Positions 35,324-43,119 of a stretch of 64,000 nt of DNA are shown piece by piece (position 1 is the first letter of the stretch; every line of letters begins with the position of its first letter). The notes under the pieces were generated by a model. The model worked only from the letters and a program-made list of their open reading frames with translations. It ran no database searches and was not told the origin of the DNA. Source of the DNA: Streptomyces sp. A2-16 (lineage in GTDB: Bacteria > Actinomycetota > Actinomycetes > Streptomycetales > Streptomycetaceae); the NCBI RefSeq assembly GCF_018128905.1, contig NZ_CP063808.1:496001-560000 (forward strand), read 5' to 3'. The position numbers and the translations under genes are program-made.

Positions 35324-35629
35324 CTACCAGGACGATTTGCGGACACCTGGCAGATATCCCGCGTGCGCCTGCTCCCGCAGCCCCACCCGGGACAGTCCGA
35401 AGGCCCGGAAGTAGCCGCGCGGCCGCCCGTCCACCTGGTCGCGGTTGCGCACGCGCGTGGCGCTCGCGTCCCGCGGCTGCCGCCGCAACTCCTCCTGTGC
35501 GGCGAGCCGTTCGGCGTCCGTGGAGGAGGGCCGGCGGATGATCTCCTTCAGTTCGGCCCGCCGTGCGGCGTACCGCGCGACGATCTCCTGACGCTTCTCG
35601 TTCTTCGCGATCTTGCTCTTCTTCGCCAT
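35324..35629 (-). CDS. rpsN: 30S ribosomal protein S14, zinc-independent paralogue
   Basis: 101 residues from ATG 35629 ([14 protein letters not shown]). The C-terminal [21 protein letters not shown] is the S14 signature. The CxxC pairs of the zinc-binding form are absent, so this is the C-minus form that replaces the zinc protein when zinc is scarce. Probably cotranscribed with rpmB upstream (starting beyond 35643), under the Zur box at 35914. Confidence 0.95.
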   Translation of the reverse strand: MAKKSKIAKNEKRQEIVARYAARRAELKEIIRRPSSTDAERLAAQEELRRQPRDASATRVRNRDQVDGRPRGYFRAFGLSRVGLREQAHAGYLPGVRKSSW

Positions 35630-35642
35630 ACCGGTGCTCCCC

Positions 35643-35879
35643 TCAGATCCGCACACCGCGCGCGCGGACCCGCGCCACGGCAGCCTCGACGCCGATCGAG
35701 TCGACGGTCCTGATGCCCTTCGTGCTCAGCCGCAGCCGTACGTACCGGCCCTCGCTCGGCAGCCAGTAGCGCTTGGACTGGATGTTGGGGTCGAAGCGGC
35801 GCGAGGTGCGCCGGTGGGAACGGGAGATGCGGTTGCCGAAGCCGGGCCGGGCGCCGGTCAGCATGCAGTGGGCGGACAC
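35643..35879 (-). CDS. rpmB: 50S ribosomal protein L28, zinc-independent paralogue
   Basis: 78 residues from GTG 35879 with AGAGGTG upstream. [20 protein letters not shown] and the C-terminal [16 protein letters not shown] identify L28; the zinc-binding cysteine pairs are missing. First gene of the leftward rpmB-rpsN pair, with 13 bases between the two. Transcribed divergently from rpmG across the Zur box. Confidence 0.95.
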   Translation of the reverse strand: MSAHCMLTGARPGFGNRISRSHRRTSRRFDPNIQSKRYWLPSEGRYVRLRLSTKGIRTVDSIGVEAAVARVRARGVRI

Positions 35880-35913
35880 GGGTGATGCACCTCTCTCGAA
35901 GCGGTTATGTAAA

Positions 35914-35928
35914 TGGAATTCATTTTCA
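35914..35928. promoter_or_regulatory. Zur box between rpmB and rpmG
   Basis: On the reverse strand it reads TGAAAATGAATTCCA, close to the known Streptomyces Zur consensus TGAAAATGATTTTCA. It lies between the divergent ribosomal genes and so can control both. A TAAGAT hexamer at 35930-35935, seven bases before the rpmG ATG, would make rpmG leaderless. Zur with zinc would repress both directions. Confidence 0.85.
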
Positions 35929-35941
35929 GTAAGATAGCAGC

Positions 35942-36106
35942 ATGGCACGCAACGAACTCCGTCCGGTCATCAAGCTCCGGTCCACCGCCGGGACCGGCTT
36001 CACCTATGTGACCCGCAAGAACCGCCGCAACGACCCGGACCGCATGACCCTGCGGAAGTACGACCCGGTCGCCGGCCGCCACGTCGACTTCCGAGAGGAG
36101 CGCTGA
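35942..36106 (+). CDS. rpmG: 50S ribosomal protein L33, zinc-independent paralogue
   Basis: 54 residues from ATG 35942 ([33 protein letters not shown]). The sequence is a complete L33 without the two CxxC pairs of the zinc form. No Shine-Dalgarno precedes it, but a -10-like TAAGAT lies seven bases upstream, so translation is probably leaderless. First gene of the rightward Zur-controlled operon rpmG-rpmE2-G3E-rpsR. Confidence 0.95.
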   Translation: MARNELRPVIKLRSTAGTGFTYVTRKNRRNDPDRMTLRKYDPVAGRHVDFREER

Positions 36107-36111
36107 TCCTC

Positions 36112-36360
36112 GTGCGCCAGGGCATCCACCCCGCCTACGGCCTCGTCGTCTTCCGCGACCGGGCCGCGAACCACGCCTTCCTGACCCGCTCGACGATGAC
36201 GAGCGAGAAGACGGTCGAGTGGGAGGACGGAAACACCTACCCGGTCGTCGACGTCGAGATCTCGAACGTCAGCCATCCCTTCTACACGGGCACCGCGCGC
36301 GTGCTGGACACGGCGGGCCGCGTGGAGCGCTTCGAGCGCCGGTACGGAAAGAAGGGCTGA
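36112..36360 (+). CDS. rpmE2: 50S ribosomal protein L31 type B, zinc-independent
   Basis: 82 residues from GTG 36112. [38 protein letters not shown] and [10 protein letters not shown] are typical of type B L31, which lacks the zinc-binding cysteines. It displaces zinc-loaded L31 under starvation, releasing zinc. Five bases after rpmG, and its stop overlaps the next start (TGATG). Confidence 0.95.
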   Translation: MRQGIHPAYGLVVFRDRAANHAFLTRSTMTSEKTVEWEDGNTYPVVDVEISNVSHPFYTGTARVLDTAGRVERFERRYGKKG

Positions 36361-37682
36361 TGCTCTCCGTCGTGATCGTCGGCGGGCTGCACGCCGACGC
36401 CCGCAAGGCCGCCGTGGACCAGCTGCTCGCTGAGGTGCCGGGCAGCGTCGTCCTCCACCACGACCTGGCTACGGCCGCGGCCGGCACCGTCGTACGGACG
36501 ATCCGCGACGCCACCGGCATCCTGTCCGCGGGCGAGACACCCCTGGTCAACGACTGCGCCTGCTGCGCACTGCGGGAGGACCTGGTCCCGGAGCTGCGCC
36601 GCCTGGACGCGGCCGGCACGCTCCGGCTCGCGGTCGTCGAGCTGTGGGACTCCGTCGAGCCCAAGGCGATGGCCGAGGTGGTCGCGGCCGGCGGCCTCAC
36701 CGTCACCGGCGTGATCACCGCGGTCGATCCGGCCCTCGTGCTGCCGTACCTCGGCAACGGCGACGACCTCGCCGAGCGCGGCCTCGCCGCCGCGGCCACC
36801 GACCAGCGCACGGTCGCCGACACCTTCGCCCGCCAGCTGGAGTACGCCCCCGTCCTCGCCGTCCTCGACTCCCCGGAGGCCGACGAGGAGGACCGCGAAC
36901 TCCTCGCCCAACTCCACCCGACGGCCCGCCAGGTCCCCATCGGGGAGGACGGTCGACCCGCGGGACACCCCACGGACCGGCCCGCGGATCACCCCACGGA
37001 CCGGCCCACCGGGCAGCCCGCAGACCGGCCCGCCGACTGGTTCACGGAGCGGTCCGCGGACGGCTTCGGGGTCCGGCCCGACGGCTTCGGGGCCCGGCCC
37101 ACGGACGCGGCGGGCACCCGCTATCCGGTACGGCCCTCCGCGCGGTCGGCGCTCGCCCGGGCCGCTCTCGCCGGTTTCGACGTGGAGTCCGCGGCCGCCG
37201 CCCAGCACCCGGCGTGCGCGCTGCTGCCCGCCGAGGCCGACGCGCACGGCGTCGCCACGCTGGTCTGGCACCGCCGCCGCCCCTTCCACCCCGAGCGGCT
37301 CTACGAGGCCCTGGAGGACATCACCTGCGCGGCCGCGCGCAGCAGGGGCCGGTTCTGGCTCGCCGACAAGCCGGACGTGCTCCTGCACTGGGACGCGGCC
37401 GGCGGCGCCCTGTGCGTGGAGAGCGTGGGCCCCTGGCTGGCGTCCCTCCCGGACGCGGCCTGGGACATGGTTCCGCCGGTGCGCCGGGCCGCCGCCGCGA
37501 TGGACTGGCATCCCGAGCACGGCGACTGCTGCCAGCACCTCGTCTTCACCTCGCCCGGCCTCGACCGCGACGGACTCGAACGGCTCCTGGAGTCCTGCCT
37601 GTTGACGGACGCCGAGTACGCCGCCGGGCGCGACGCCTGGAAACAACTCCCGCCTGCCTTCGACACCCTCCTGGAGGTCTGA
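36360..37682 (+). CDS. G3E (CobW/Zn-chaperone-like) protein lacking a P-loop
   Basis: 440 residues from ATG 36360, overlapping the rpmE2 stop. NDCACCALREDLVPEL holds the CxCC metal motif (C66, C68, C69), VITAVDPALVLPYLGNG follows as in COG0523 proteins, and the C-terminal CobW-C part contains FHPERLYEALE and WHPEHGDCCQHLVF. The N-terminus, however, reads VVIVGGLHADARKAAVDQLL where the family has a GxxGxGK(T/S) P-loop, so GTP binding must be lost or different. A Pro/Asp/Arg-rich insert (~residues 200-260) with repeated HPTDRP/QPADRP sits in the middle. Position in a Zur operon suggests a zinc chaperone or insertase. This variant recurs in Streptomyces. Confidence 0.85.
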   Translation: MLSVVIVGGLHADARKAAVDQLLAEVPGSVVLHHDLATAAAGTVVRTIRDATGILSAGETPLVNDCACCALREDLVPELRRLDAAGTLRLAVVELWDSVEPKAMAEVVAAGGLTVTGVITAVDPALVLPYLGNGDDLAERGLAAAATDQRTVADTFARQLEYAPVLAVLDSPEADEEDRELLAQLHPTARQVPIGEDGRPAGHPTDRPADHPTDRPTGQPADRPADWFTERSADGFGVRPDGFGARPTDAAGTRYPVRPSARSALARAALAGFDVESAAAAQHPACALLPAEADAHGVATLVWHRRRPFHPERLYEALEDITCAAARSRGRFWLADKPDVLLHWDAAGGALCVESVGPWLASLPDAAWDMVPPVRRAAAAMDWHPEHGDCCQHLVFTSPGLDRDGLERLLESCLLTDAEYAAGRDAWKQLPPAFDTLLEV

Positions 37683-37688
37683 CCCCGC

Positions 37689-37922
37689 ATGCCCCGCAAA
37701 CCCGAGCGCAAGCCCGCCAAGAACCGCCCCAACCCGCTGGACGTGGCCGGCATCACCTACATCGACTACAAGGACACCGACCTGCTGCGGAAGTTCATCT
37801 CGGACCGCGGCAAGATCCGCAGCCGCCGGGTCACCCGCGTCACGGCCCAGCAGCAGCGACAGCTGTCCCGTGCCATCAAGAACGCCCGTGAGATGGCACT
37901 GCTTCCCTACTCCAGCAGGTGA
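37689..37922 (+). CDS. rpsR: 30S ribosomal protein S18, zinc-independent paralogue
   Basis: 77 residues from ATG 37689. [20 protein letters not shown] and [20 protein letters not shown] are diagnostic of S18; no cysteines. Six bases after the G3E gene and last gene of the Zur-controlled operon. Confidence 0.95.
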   Translation: MPRKPERKPAKNRPNPLDVAGITYIDYKDTDLLRKFISDRGKIRSRRVTRVTAQQQRQLSRAIKNAREMALLPYSSR

Positions 37923-37928
37923 GGCCCT

Positions 37929-37977
37929 ATAGGTAGGAGATTCCCTACGATTGACGCGTAGGGAATCTCCTACCTAT
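37929..37977. promoter_or_regulatory. Perfect 20-bp inverted repeat with embedded promoter (VOC-ArsR-SRPBCC operon)
   Basis: Arms 37929-37948 and 37958-37977 are perfect complements around a 9-nt centre. Each arm contains its own dyad, GTAGGAGATTCCCTAC at 37933-37948 and GTAGGGAATCTCCTAC at 37958-37973, 25 bp apart. TTGACG (37951-37956) and TATTCT (37975-37980), spaced 18, form a promoter whose start would be at or near the ATG at 37987. This looks like the operator of the ArsR-type repressor encoded by the operon. Confidence 0.8.
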
Positions 37978-37986
37978 TCTCGTGCC

Positions 37987-38358
37987 ATGACCATCACGCA
38001 CGCCTCCTTCGTCACCCTGCCCGTCTCCGACCAGGACCGCGCCCTGCGCTTCTACACCGACGTCCTCGGCCTGACCGTCACCGCCGACCGCGATCTGCCC
38101 CAGGGGCGCTGGCTCCAGGTCGCCCCGGAGGGCGCGCAGACCGTCTTCACGCTCTCCGGCCCGGGCATGGGCGGCTTCGAGCCCGGCTCGGCCCGGGGGA
38201 TCATGTTGGTCACGACCGACGTCGACGCGGACTGCGCACGGCTCACGGAGGCCGGGACCCCCGTACAGGGACCGGACGAGCTGCCGTGGGGTCGCATGGC
38301 CTCCTTCACGGACCCCGACGGCAATGGTCTGATGCTGCTGACGGAGGCACACCAGTAG
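37987..38358 (+). CDS. VOC/glyoxalase family protein
   Basis: 123 residues from ATG 37987, just after a promoter that would make it leaderless. A single vicinal-oxygen-chelate fold: ASFVTLPVSDQDRALRFYTD at the start and MASFTDPDGNGLMLLTEAH at the end, with the usual betaalphabetabetabeta module. VOC proteins include glyoxalases, dioxygenases and antibiotic-binding proteins; this one may act on or bind a small toxic compound. First gene of a three-gene operon with an ArsR repressor and an SRPBCC protein, an arrangement often seen for stress or compound resistance. Confidence 0.85.
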   Translation: MTITHASFVTLPVSDQDRALRFYTDVLGLTVTADRDLPQGRWLQVAPEGAQTVFTLSGPGMGGFEPGSARGIMLVTTDVDADCARLTEAGTPVQGPDELPWGRMASFTDPDGNGLMLLTEAHQ

Positions 38359-38368
38359 GAAGGCCGGC

Positions 38369-38737
38369 ATGACCGCACCAGGAGCCGTCGAGCACGGGAC
38401 CGCCGAGGCCGACGCGGACCGCGTCTTCGCCGCGCTCGCGAGCGCCGTGCGCCGCGAGGTGCTGCGCCTGCTGCGCGACGGCGGGCCGCAGCCCGTCCAG
38501 GCCCTGGCGGACCACTTCGACATGCGCCGCCCGAGCCTGTCCGAGCATCTGAAGGTGCTGCGCGAGGCCGGCCTCGTCTCCGAGCAGCGCTCCGGGCGGC
38601 AGCGCATCTACCGGCTGGAGGCCGCCCCGCTCGCCGAGGTGCAGGACTGGCTCCACCCGTACGAGCGGTTCTGGCGCGGCCGGCTGAAGGACCTCGGGGC
38701 GCTGCTCGACCGCATGCCCGACGATGACGTGACATGA
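38369..38737 (+). CDS. ArsR-family transcriptional regulator
   Basis: 122 residues from ATG 38369. Winged helix of the ArsR/SmtB type: VFAALASAVRREVLRLLRDG, then the recognition helix RRPSLSEHLKVLREAGLV and wing RSGRQRIYRLEA. No cysteine metal site is seen, so it probably belongs to the non-metal ArsR group often paired with SRPBCC (AHSA1) proteins. Ten bases after the VOC gene. Likely represses its own operon through the 37929-37977 repeat. Confidence 0.9.
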   Translation: MTAPGAVEHGTAEADADRVFAALASAVRREVLRLLRDGGPQPVQALADHFDMRRPSLSEHLKVLREAGLVSEQRSGRQRIYRLEAAPLAEVQDWLHPYERFWRGRLKDLGALLDRMPDDDVT

Positions 38738-39195
38738 GCAACGCACCGGACGAGGACCTCACGGTCATCCGCGTCGACCAGTACTTCCCGCACCCGCCCG
38801 CCAAGGTCTGGCGCGCCCTCACCGAGCCCGAGCTGCTCGTGCAGTGGCAGATGCAGGGGGCTGAGGCCTTCCGGCTCGAGGTCGGACACCGGTACACCAT
38901 GACCTCCGTCCCGCGGCCCAACTCGAACTTCTCCGGCACCGTCGACGTGGAGGTTCTCGCCTTCGAGCCGCAGCGGATGCTCAGTCTGCGCTGGACCGAT
39001 TCCGATCCGGCCAACTCCGCGGACTGGACCGTCACATGGAAGGTGGAACAGGAAGGGCGCGGTACGCGTCTCTTCCTAGTGCACGAGGGATTCGATCCAG
39101 ACGACCCCGCTCAGCTGATGGCCCGGACGATCATGGACGGGGGCTGGCGGACGCATGTGATGCGGGCTCTGGGGCACACGATGGAACGTATCTAG
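38734..39195 (+). CDS. SRPBCC (AHSA1-like) domain protein
   Basis: 153 residues from ATG 38734; its start overlaps the ArsR stop (ATGA), so they are translationally coupled. IRVDQYFPHPPAKVWRALTEPEL and the C-terminal GGWRTHVMRALGHTMERI mark the hydrophobic-cavity START/SRPBCC fold of the AHSA1 group. Binds an unknown small hydrophobic ligand. Paired with ArsR in many actinobacteria. Confidence 0.88.
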   Translation: MSNAPDEDLTVIRVDQYFPHPPAKVWRALTEPELLVQWQMQGAEAFRLEVGHRYTMTSVPRPNSNFSGTVDVEVLAFEPQRMLSLRWTDSDPANSADWTVTWKVEQEGRGTRLFLVHEGFDPDDPAQLMARTIMDGGWRTHVMRALGHTMERI

Positions 39196-39235
39196 TGCCC
39201 CACACGTCACATCTGTAACCATGGGAACACCCCGC

Positions 39236-39268
39236 GTGCACGTGCATCTGCTCATGCATCTGCACGTG
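39236..39268 (+). promoter_or_regulatory. Operator upstream of the DUF397 gene
   Basis: GTGCACGTGCATCTGC (39236-39251), three bases, TGCATCTGC (39255-39263), then ACGTG. The same arrangement in the same orientation relative to transcription lies upstream of the HATPase gene on the reverse strand (40273-40301). A TATGAT hexamer at 39277-39282 would be the -10. Confidence 0.75.
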
Positions 39269-39343
39269 AACAGAGCTATGATCCGGAACAGTTGACCACT
39301 GCATCATTGGCCACAAGGCCACCGCACCACCGGGGAGCGACCT

Positions 39344-39586
39344 GTGGACCTCGACGTGTACAACGGCATGACGGCCACGGCTCTGCACGGGGTGGCCTGG
39401 CAGAAGAGTCGGCACAGCAACTCGCAGGGTTCCTGCGTGGAGTTCGCGCGCCTGCCCGACGGGGGAGTTGCGGTTCGCAACTCCCGCTTCCCGGACGGCC
39501 CGGCGCTCGTCTACACGCGCGCGGAGATCGAGGCGATGCTCCTCGGCATCAAGGACGGCGAGTTCGACCACCTGATTGCGGGCTGA
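39344..39586 (+). CDS. DUF397 protein
   Basis: 80 residues from GTG 39344 with GGGAG six bases upstream. WQKSRHSNSQGSCVEFARLPDGGVAVRNSRFPDGPAL is the DUF397 fold found only in actinobacteria. These short proteins are usually encoded beside XRE/Scr1-type regulators and RsbW-like ATPases in developmental control modules related to BldB, WhiJ and AbaA. Here those partners are at 39678-41368. Function of DUF397: probably an antagonist of the XRE regulator, not proven in this organism. Confidence 0.88.
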   Translation: MDLDVYNGMTATALHGVAWQKSRHSNSQGSCVEFARLPDGGVAVRNSRFPDGPALVYTRAEIEAMLLGIKDGEFDHLIAG

Positions 39587-39615
39587 ACCCGGGTCACCTG
39601 AGGGTGACCCGGGGT
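39587..39615. terminator. Hairpin between convergent DUF397 and HATPase genes
   Basis: Stem ACCCGGGTCACC / GGGTGACCCGGGGT with a short loop starts directly after the DUF397 stop. Could serve both genes. Confidence 0.75.
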
Positions 39616-39677
39616 AACCGTCCTCGTGCACGGTGTGACGCGCGTAGAAAAATGGCCTCGCAAAACGCCGCGGTGCG

Positions 39678-40199
39678 TCACTCGGCGGAAGTGGCGGCCG
39701 GGCCCGGGTGCGGCTGCAGCCTGAACAGCGCCCAGACCACCTTGCCGCCCAGTGTCCCCGCCATCGGGTGCCACCCCCAGCTGTCGCTGAAGGAGTCGAC
39801 GAGGAACAGTCCACGCCCCGACTCCGCCGAGAAGTCGTCGGAATCGCGCGCGACCGGACTGTCCTGGCTGGGGTCGCGCACCGCGCACACCAGTCGCTCG
39901 GTCCACCGCATCAGGTGCAGACGCACGGGCGGATTGTGCTCCCCGGCGTGCACGCTGTTCGCCGGCATCGCGTGCCGGAGCGCGTTGGTGACCAGCTCGG
40001 AGACCACGAGACAGATGTCGTCGAAGTGGTCGCCCAGCTCCCACTGGTCGAGCGTTCTGCGGGTGAACCTCCGTGCGTCGCCCACCGCTTCGTAGCGGGC
40101 GGGCAGGGAACAGGAGGCGGCGTCGGACACGGCCGCGGGATCCAGCGGCGGAAGGCCCTGCCGTAACGGCTCGAGCATGGTCGATCCATTCATCCCCAT
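39678..40199 (-). CDS. RsbW-like ATP-binding (HATPase) regulatory protein
   Basis: 173 residues from ATG 40199 (GGGAG eight bases upstream; the open frame continues into the operator). The histidine-kinase-type ATPase fold has an N-box CLVVSELVTNALRHA and the G1 loop SGRGLFLVDSFSDSWG. No kinase phosphoacceptor domain, so it is an anti-sigma/anti-regulator type like RsbW/SpoIIAB, common in Streptomyces. Transcribed toward the DUF397 gene and controlled by the same operator motif. Its partner may be the XRE protein or a sigma factor elsewhere. Confidence 0.85.
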   Translation of the reverse strand: MGMNGSTMLEPLRQGLPPLDPAAVSDAASCSLPARYEAVGDARRFTRRTLDQWELGDHFDDICLVVSELVTNALRHAMPANSVHAGEHNPPVRLHLMRWTERLVCAVRDPSQDSPVARDSDDFSAESGRGLFLVDSFSDSWGWHPMAGTLGGKVVWALFRLQPHPGPAATSAE

Positions 40200-40507
40200 G
40201 CGAGGCACTCCCGGGAACTCGCGGTCGTTGCGATGCAGCGGTTGCGCGGGACCATGGTTTCGGATGAGCGATGCAGATGCAAGGTGCAGATGCACGTGCA
40301 CGTGACCGAATTGGTGGCACCCGTACCGCTTGTTGGCCATTTTTTCCGCCATCTTCTCCCCTCTTTCTTGCCTCTCCCTCCCCTCTGGCTGTCTCGGCCC
40401 TGTGCAGAATCTTTGGCTTCTTTCCATATCTGTAATCGGACGAGTACTGCTCGGAGTGTTTTAGTGGCAGACTTCGGCCCCTGAAGACGTTGGGGAGGCT
40501 GGCGAAC
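40200..40507. other. Divergent intergenic region of HATPase and XRE genes
   Basis: 308 bases. Holds the operator at 40273-40301, then a long pyrimidine-rich tract on the forward strand (about 40340-40390) and AT-richer DNA near 40410-40470 that may hold the XRE promoter. No gene is supported, although the HATPase frame is open to 40427. Confidence 0.6.
40273..40301 (-). promoter_or_regulatory. Operator upstream of the HATPase gene
   Basis: Forward-strand reading GCAGATGCA, four bases, GCAGATGCACGTGCAC. On the gene's own strand this is GTGCACGTGCATCTGC-N4-TGCATCTGC, identical to the DUF397 operator except for one spacer base. About 75 bases before the HATPase start. Confidence 0.75.
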
Positions 40508-41368
40508 GTGAGCGCGGGAGAGCCCGGATCGGTGGTGCGGCGGATGCTGCTCGGCTCGCAACTCAGGCGGCTGCGTGAGGCACGGGGCATCACGCGTGAG
40601 GCGGCGGGCTACTCGATCCGCGCGTCCGAGTCGAAGATCAGCCGGATGGAGTTGGGCCGGGTGAGCTTCAAGACGCGTGACGTGGAAGACCTGTTGACGC
40701 TGTACGGCATCACGGACGAGCAGGAGCGGGCCTCGCTCCTCTCCCTCGCCCGCGAGGCCAACGTCGCGGGCTGGTGGCACAGTTACTCCGACGTCCTGCC
40801 GACCTGGTTCCCCACCTATGTGGGCCTGGAGGGCGCGGCCTCCCTCATCCGCGTCTACGAGGTCCAGTTCATCCACGGCCTGTTGCAGACCGAGGCGTAT
40901 GCACGTGCAGTGGTGCGGCGTGGCATGAAGGGCGCGAGCGAGGCGGACGTGGAGAAGCGGGTGGCGCTGCGCCTGGAGCGGCAGAAGCACCTCGCCGACC
41001 CGGGCGGGCCCGAGTTCCACGTGGTGCTCGACGAGGCGTCCCTGCGCCGGCCGTACGGCGACCGCGAGGTGATGCGCGGTCAGCTCCAGCACCTCATCGA
41101 GATCTCCGAACGCCCCAACGTCCGGCTGCAGATCATGCCGTTCGGCTTCGGCGGGCACTCCGGCGAGAGCGGCGCCTTCACGATCCTCAGCTTCACCGAG
41201 TCCGACCTGACCGACGTCGTCTACCTGGAGCAGCTCACCAGCGCGCTCTATCTCGACAAGCGCGAGGACGTCACGCAGTACGAGAAGGCGCTCAAGGAGC
41301 TCCAGCAGGACAGTCCGGGCCCGGACGAGAGCCGGGATCTGCTGCGCGGCCTGCTCCAGCTCTCCTGA
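40508..41368 (+). CDS. XRE-family regulator, Scr1/DUF5753 type
   Basis: 286 residues from GTG 40508 (GGGAGG eight bases upstream). Helix-turn-helix at ~15-75 (LGSQLRRLREARGITREAAG, YSIRASESKISRMELGRV). The rest is the DUF5753 ligand-like domain (FIHGLLQTEAYARAVVR, VVLDEASLRRPYGDREVM, LQIMPFGFGGHSGESGAFTI), the typical partner of DUF397 proteins in Streptomyces. The obvious candidate to bind the two GTGCACGTGCATCTGC operators nearby. WhiJ-like members control morphological development. Confidence 0.9.
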   Translation: MSAGEPGSVVRRMLLGSQLRRLREARGITREAAGYSIRASESKISRMELGRVSFKTRDVEDLLTLYGITDEQERASLLSLAREANVAGWWHSYSDVLPTWFPTYVGLEGAASLIRVYEVQFIHGLLQTEAYARAVVRRGMKGASEADVEKRVALRLERQKHLADPGGPEFHVVLDEASLRRPYGDREVMRGQLQHLIEISERPNVRLQIMPFGFGGHSGESGAFTILSFTESDLTDVVYLEQLTSALYLDKREDVTQYEKALKELQQDSPGPDESRDLLRGLLQLS

Positions 41369-41544
41369 GCGCGCGGACGAGGCGGGGACGAGCGCGCGGA
41401 CGGGTGCACGGAATCTCCACCGGCATTCCTAGGGTTCTCCCCAGAAGATTGCTCAGCGTGCCCAACTGGCGTGTCGCGCAAGTACGATGACGTGTGATCA
41501 GACCGTGACGTTGATCGTGTGTCTGCTAGTGATTTGGGGATCAC

Positions 41545-43005
41545 ATGTCGTCGTACTTCACCGACCTGGCCCAGCAGTACATCGACGGTGAGTGGCGCCC
41601 GGGCACAGGCTCCTGGGACATCATCGACTTCAACCCGTACGACGACGAGAAGCTGACGTCGATCACGATAGCCACGGTCGACGAGGTCGACGAGGCGTAC
41701 CAGGCCGCCGCCCGCGCGCAGAAGAAGTGGGCCGAGACCAACCCCTACGCCCGCCGTGCGGTGTTCGAGAAGGCGCTCCGGCTGATCGAGGAGCGCGAGG
41801 GGGAGATCGCCGAGGCGATCATCGCGGAGCTCGGCGGCACCCGTCTGAAGGCCGGGTTCGAACTCCACCTCGCCAAGGAGTTCCTGCGCGAGGCGATCAA
41901 CCTGTCGCTGCGCCCCGAGGGCAAGATCATCCCCTCGCCGGTGGACGGCAAGGAGAACCGCGTCTACCGCGTGCCGGTCGGTGTCGTGGGCGTGATCAGC
42001 CCCTTCAACTTCCCCTTCCTGCTGTCGATCAAGTCGGTCGCCCCCGCGCTCGCGCTCGGCAACGCCGTCGTCCTCAAGCCGCACCAGAACACGCCGATCG
42101 TCGGCGGCTCCCTGGTCGCGAAGATCTTCGAGGACGCGGGCCTGCCCGGCGGTCTGCTCAACGTCGTCATCACCGACATCGCGGAGATCGGCGACGCGTT
42201 CCTGGAGCACCCGATCCCGAAGGTCATCTCCTTCACCGGCTCCGACAAGGTCGGCCGGCACGTGGCCACCGTCTGTGCCTCGCACTTCAAGCGCTCGGTC
42301 CTCGAACTGGGCGGCAACAGCGCCCTCGTGGTCCTCGACGACGCCGACATCGACTACGCGGTCGACGCCGCCGTCTTCAGCCGGTACGTCCACCAGGGTC
42401 AGGTCTGCATGGCGGCCAACCGCGTCCTGGTGGACCGTACGGTCGCCGAGGAGTTCACCGAGAAGTTCGTCGCCAAGGTGAGGACCCTGAAGGCCGGCGA
42501 CCCGCGCGACCCCGAGACGGTCATCGGCCCGGTCATCAACTCCTCGCAGGCGGACGCCATCTCGGGCGCCGTCGAGCAGGCGATCGCCGACGGCGCGACC
42601 GCCCTGGTGCACGGCACCACCACGGACAACCTGGTCGAGCCCTCGGTCCTGACCGACCTCCCCGCGAACTCGCCCCTGCTCAGGCAGGAGCTCTTCGGCC
42701 CGGTCGCCCTCCTCGTCACCTTCGACGGCGAGGAGGAGGCCGTCCGCCTGGTCAACGACACCCCCTACGGCCTCAGCGGCGCCGTCCACACCGCGGACAT
42801 CGAGCGCGGTGTCGCCTTCGCCAAGCAGATCGACACCGGGATGTTCCACGTCAACGACGGCACCGTCCACGACGAGCCGATCGTGCCCTTCGGCGGCGAG
42901 AAGCGCTCCGGCATCGGCCGTCTGAACGGCGAGACGATGCTGGACTCCTTCACCACCACCAAGTGGATCTCGGTCCAGCACGGCCGGAGCCGCTTCCCGT
43001 TCTGA
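41545..43005 (+). CDS. NAD(P)-dependent aldehyde dehydrogenase
   Basis: 486 residues from ATG 41545. Catalytic Cys288 in HQGQVCMAANR and general base Glu254 in LELGGNSALVVLDDAD; cofactor loop ISFTGSDKVGRHVA; PVGVVGVISPFNFPF near the start and PFGGEKRSGIGR near the end. Closest in style to benzaldehyde- or vanillin-type dehydrogenases (oxidising aromatic aldehydes to acids), but the substrate cannot be read from sequence. Monocistronic, followed by a strong hairpin. Confidence 0.9.
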   Translation: MSSYFTDLAQQYIDGEWRPGTGSWDIIDFNPYDDEKLTSITIATVDEVDEAYQAAARAQKKWAETNPYARRAVFEKALRLIEEREGEIAEAIIAELGGTRLKAGFELHLAKEFLREAINLSLRPEGKIIPSPVDGKENRVYRVPVGVVGVISPFNFPFLLSIKSVAPALALGNAVVLKPHQNTPIVGGSLVAKIFEDAGLPGGLLNVVITDIAEIGDAFLEHPIPKVISFTGSDKVGRHVATVCASHFKRSVLELGGNSALVVLDDADIDYAVDAAVFSRYVHQGQVCMAANRVLVDRTVAEEFTEKFVAKVRTLKAGDPRDPETVIGPVINSSQADAISGAVEQAIADGATALVHGTTTDNLVEPSVLTDLPANSPLLRQELFGPVALLVTFDGEEEAVRLVNDTPYGLSGAVHTADIERGVAFAKQIDTGMFHVNDGTVHDEPIVPFGGEKRSGIGRLNGETMLDSFTTTKWISVQHGRSRFPF

Positions 43006-43027
43006 TTTCCTGAGCACGACGGCCGCC

Positions 43028-43066
43028 ACGGGCCCTTGAGGACCGTACCTGTCCTCAAGGGCCCGT
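43028..43066 (+). terminator. Hairpin after aldehyde dehydrogenase
   Basis: A perfect 16-bp stem (ACGGGCCCTTGAGGAC pairing with GTCCTCAAGGGCCCGT), 7-nt loop, 23 bases after the stop. Confidence 0.85.
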
Positions 43067-43119
43067 AGCTTGATGGGTGTCGGGGGGAAGGCCCCCGAGC
43101 CCGACGAAAGGCGACGGTC

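Noticed and set aside
41369..41544. Gene between the XRE regulator and the aldehyde dehydrogenase
   Set aside because: No frame with start, ribosome-binding site and normal composition; the gap holds only promoter-like DNA.
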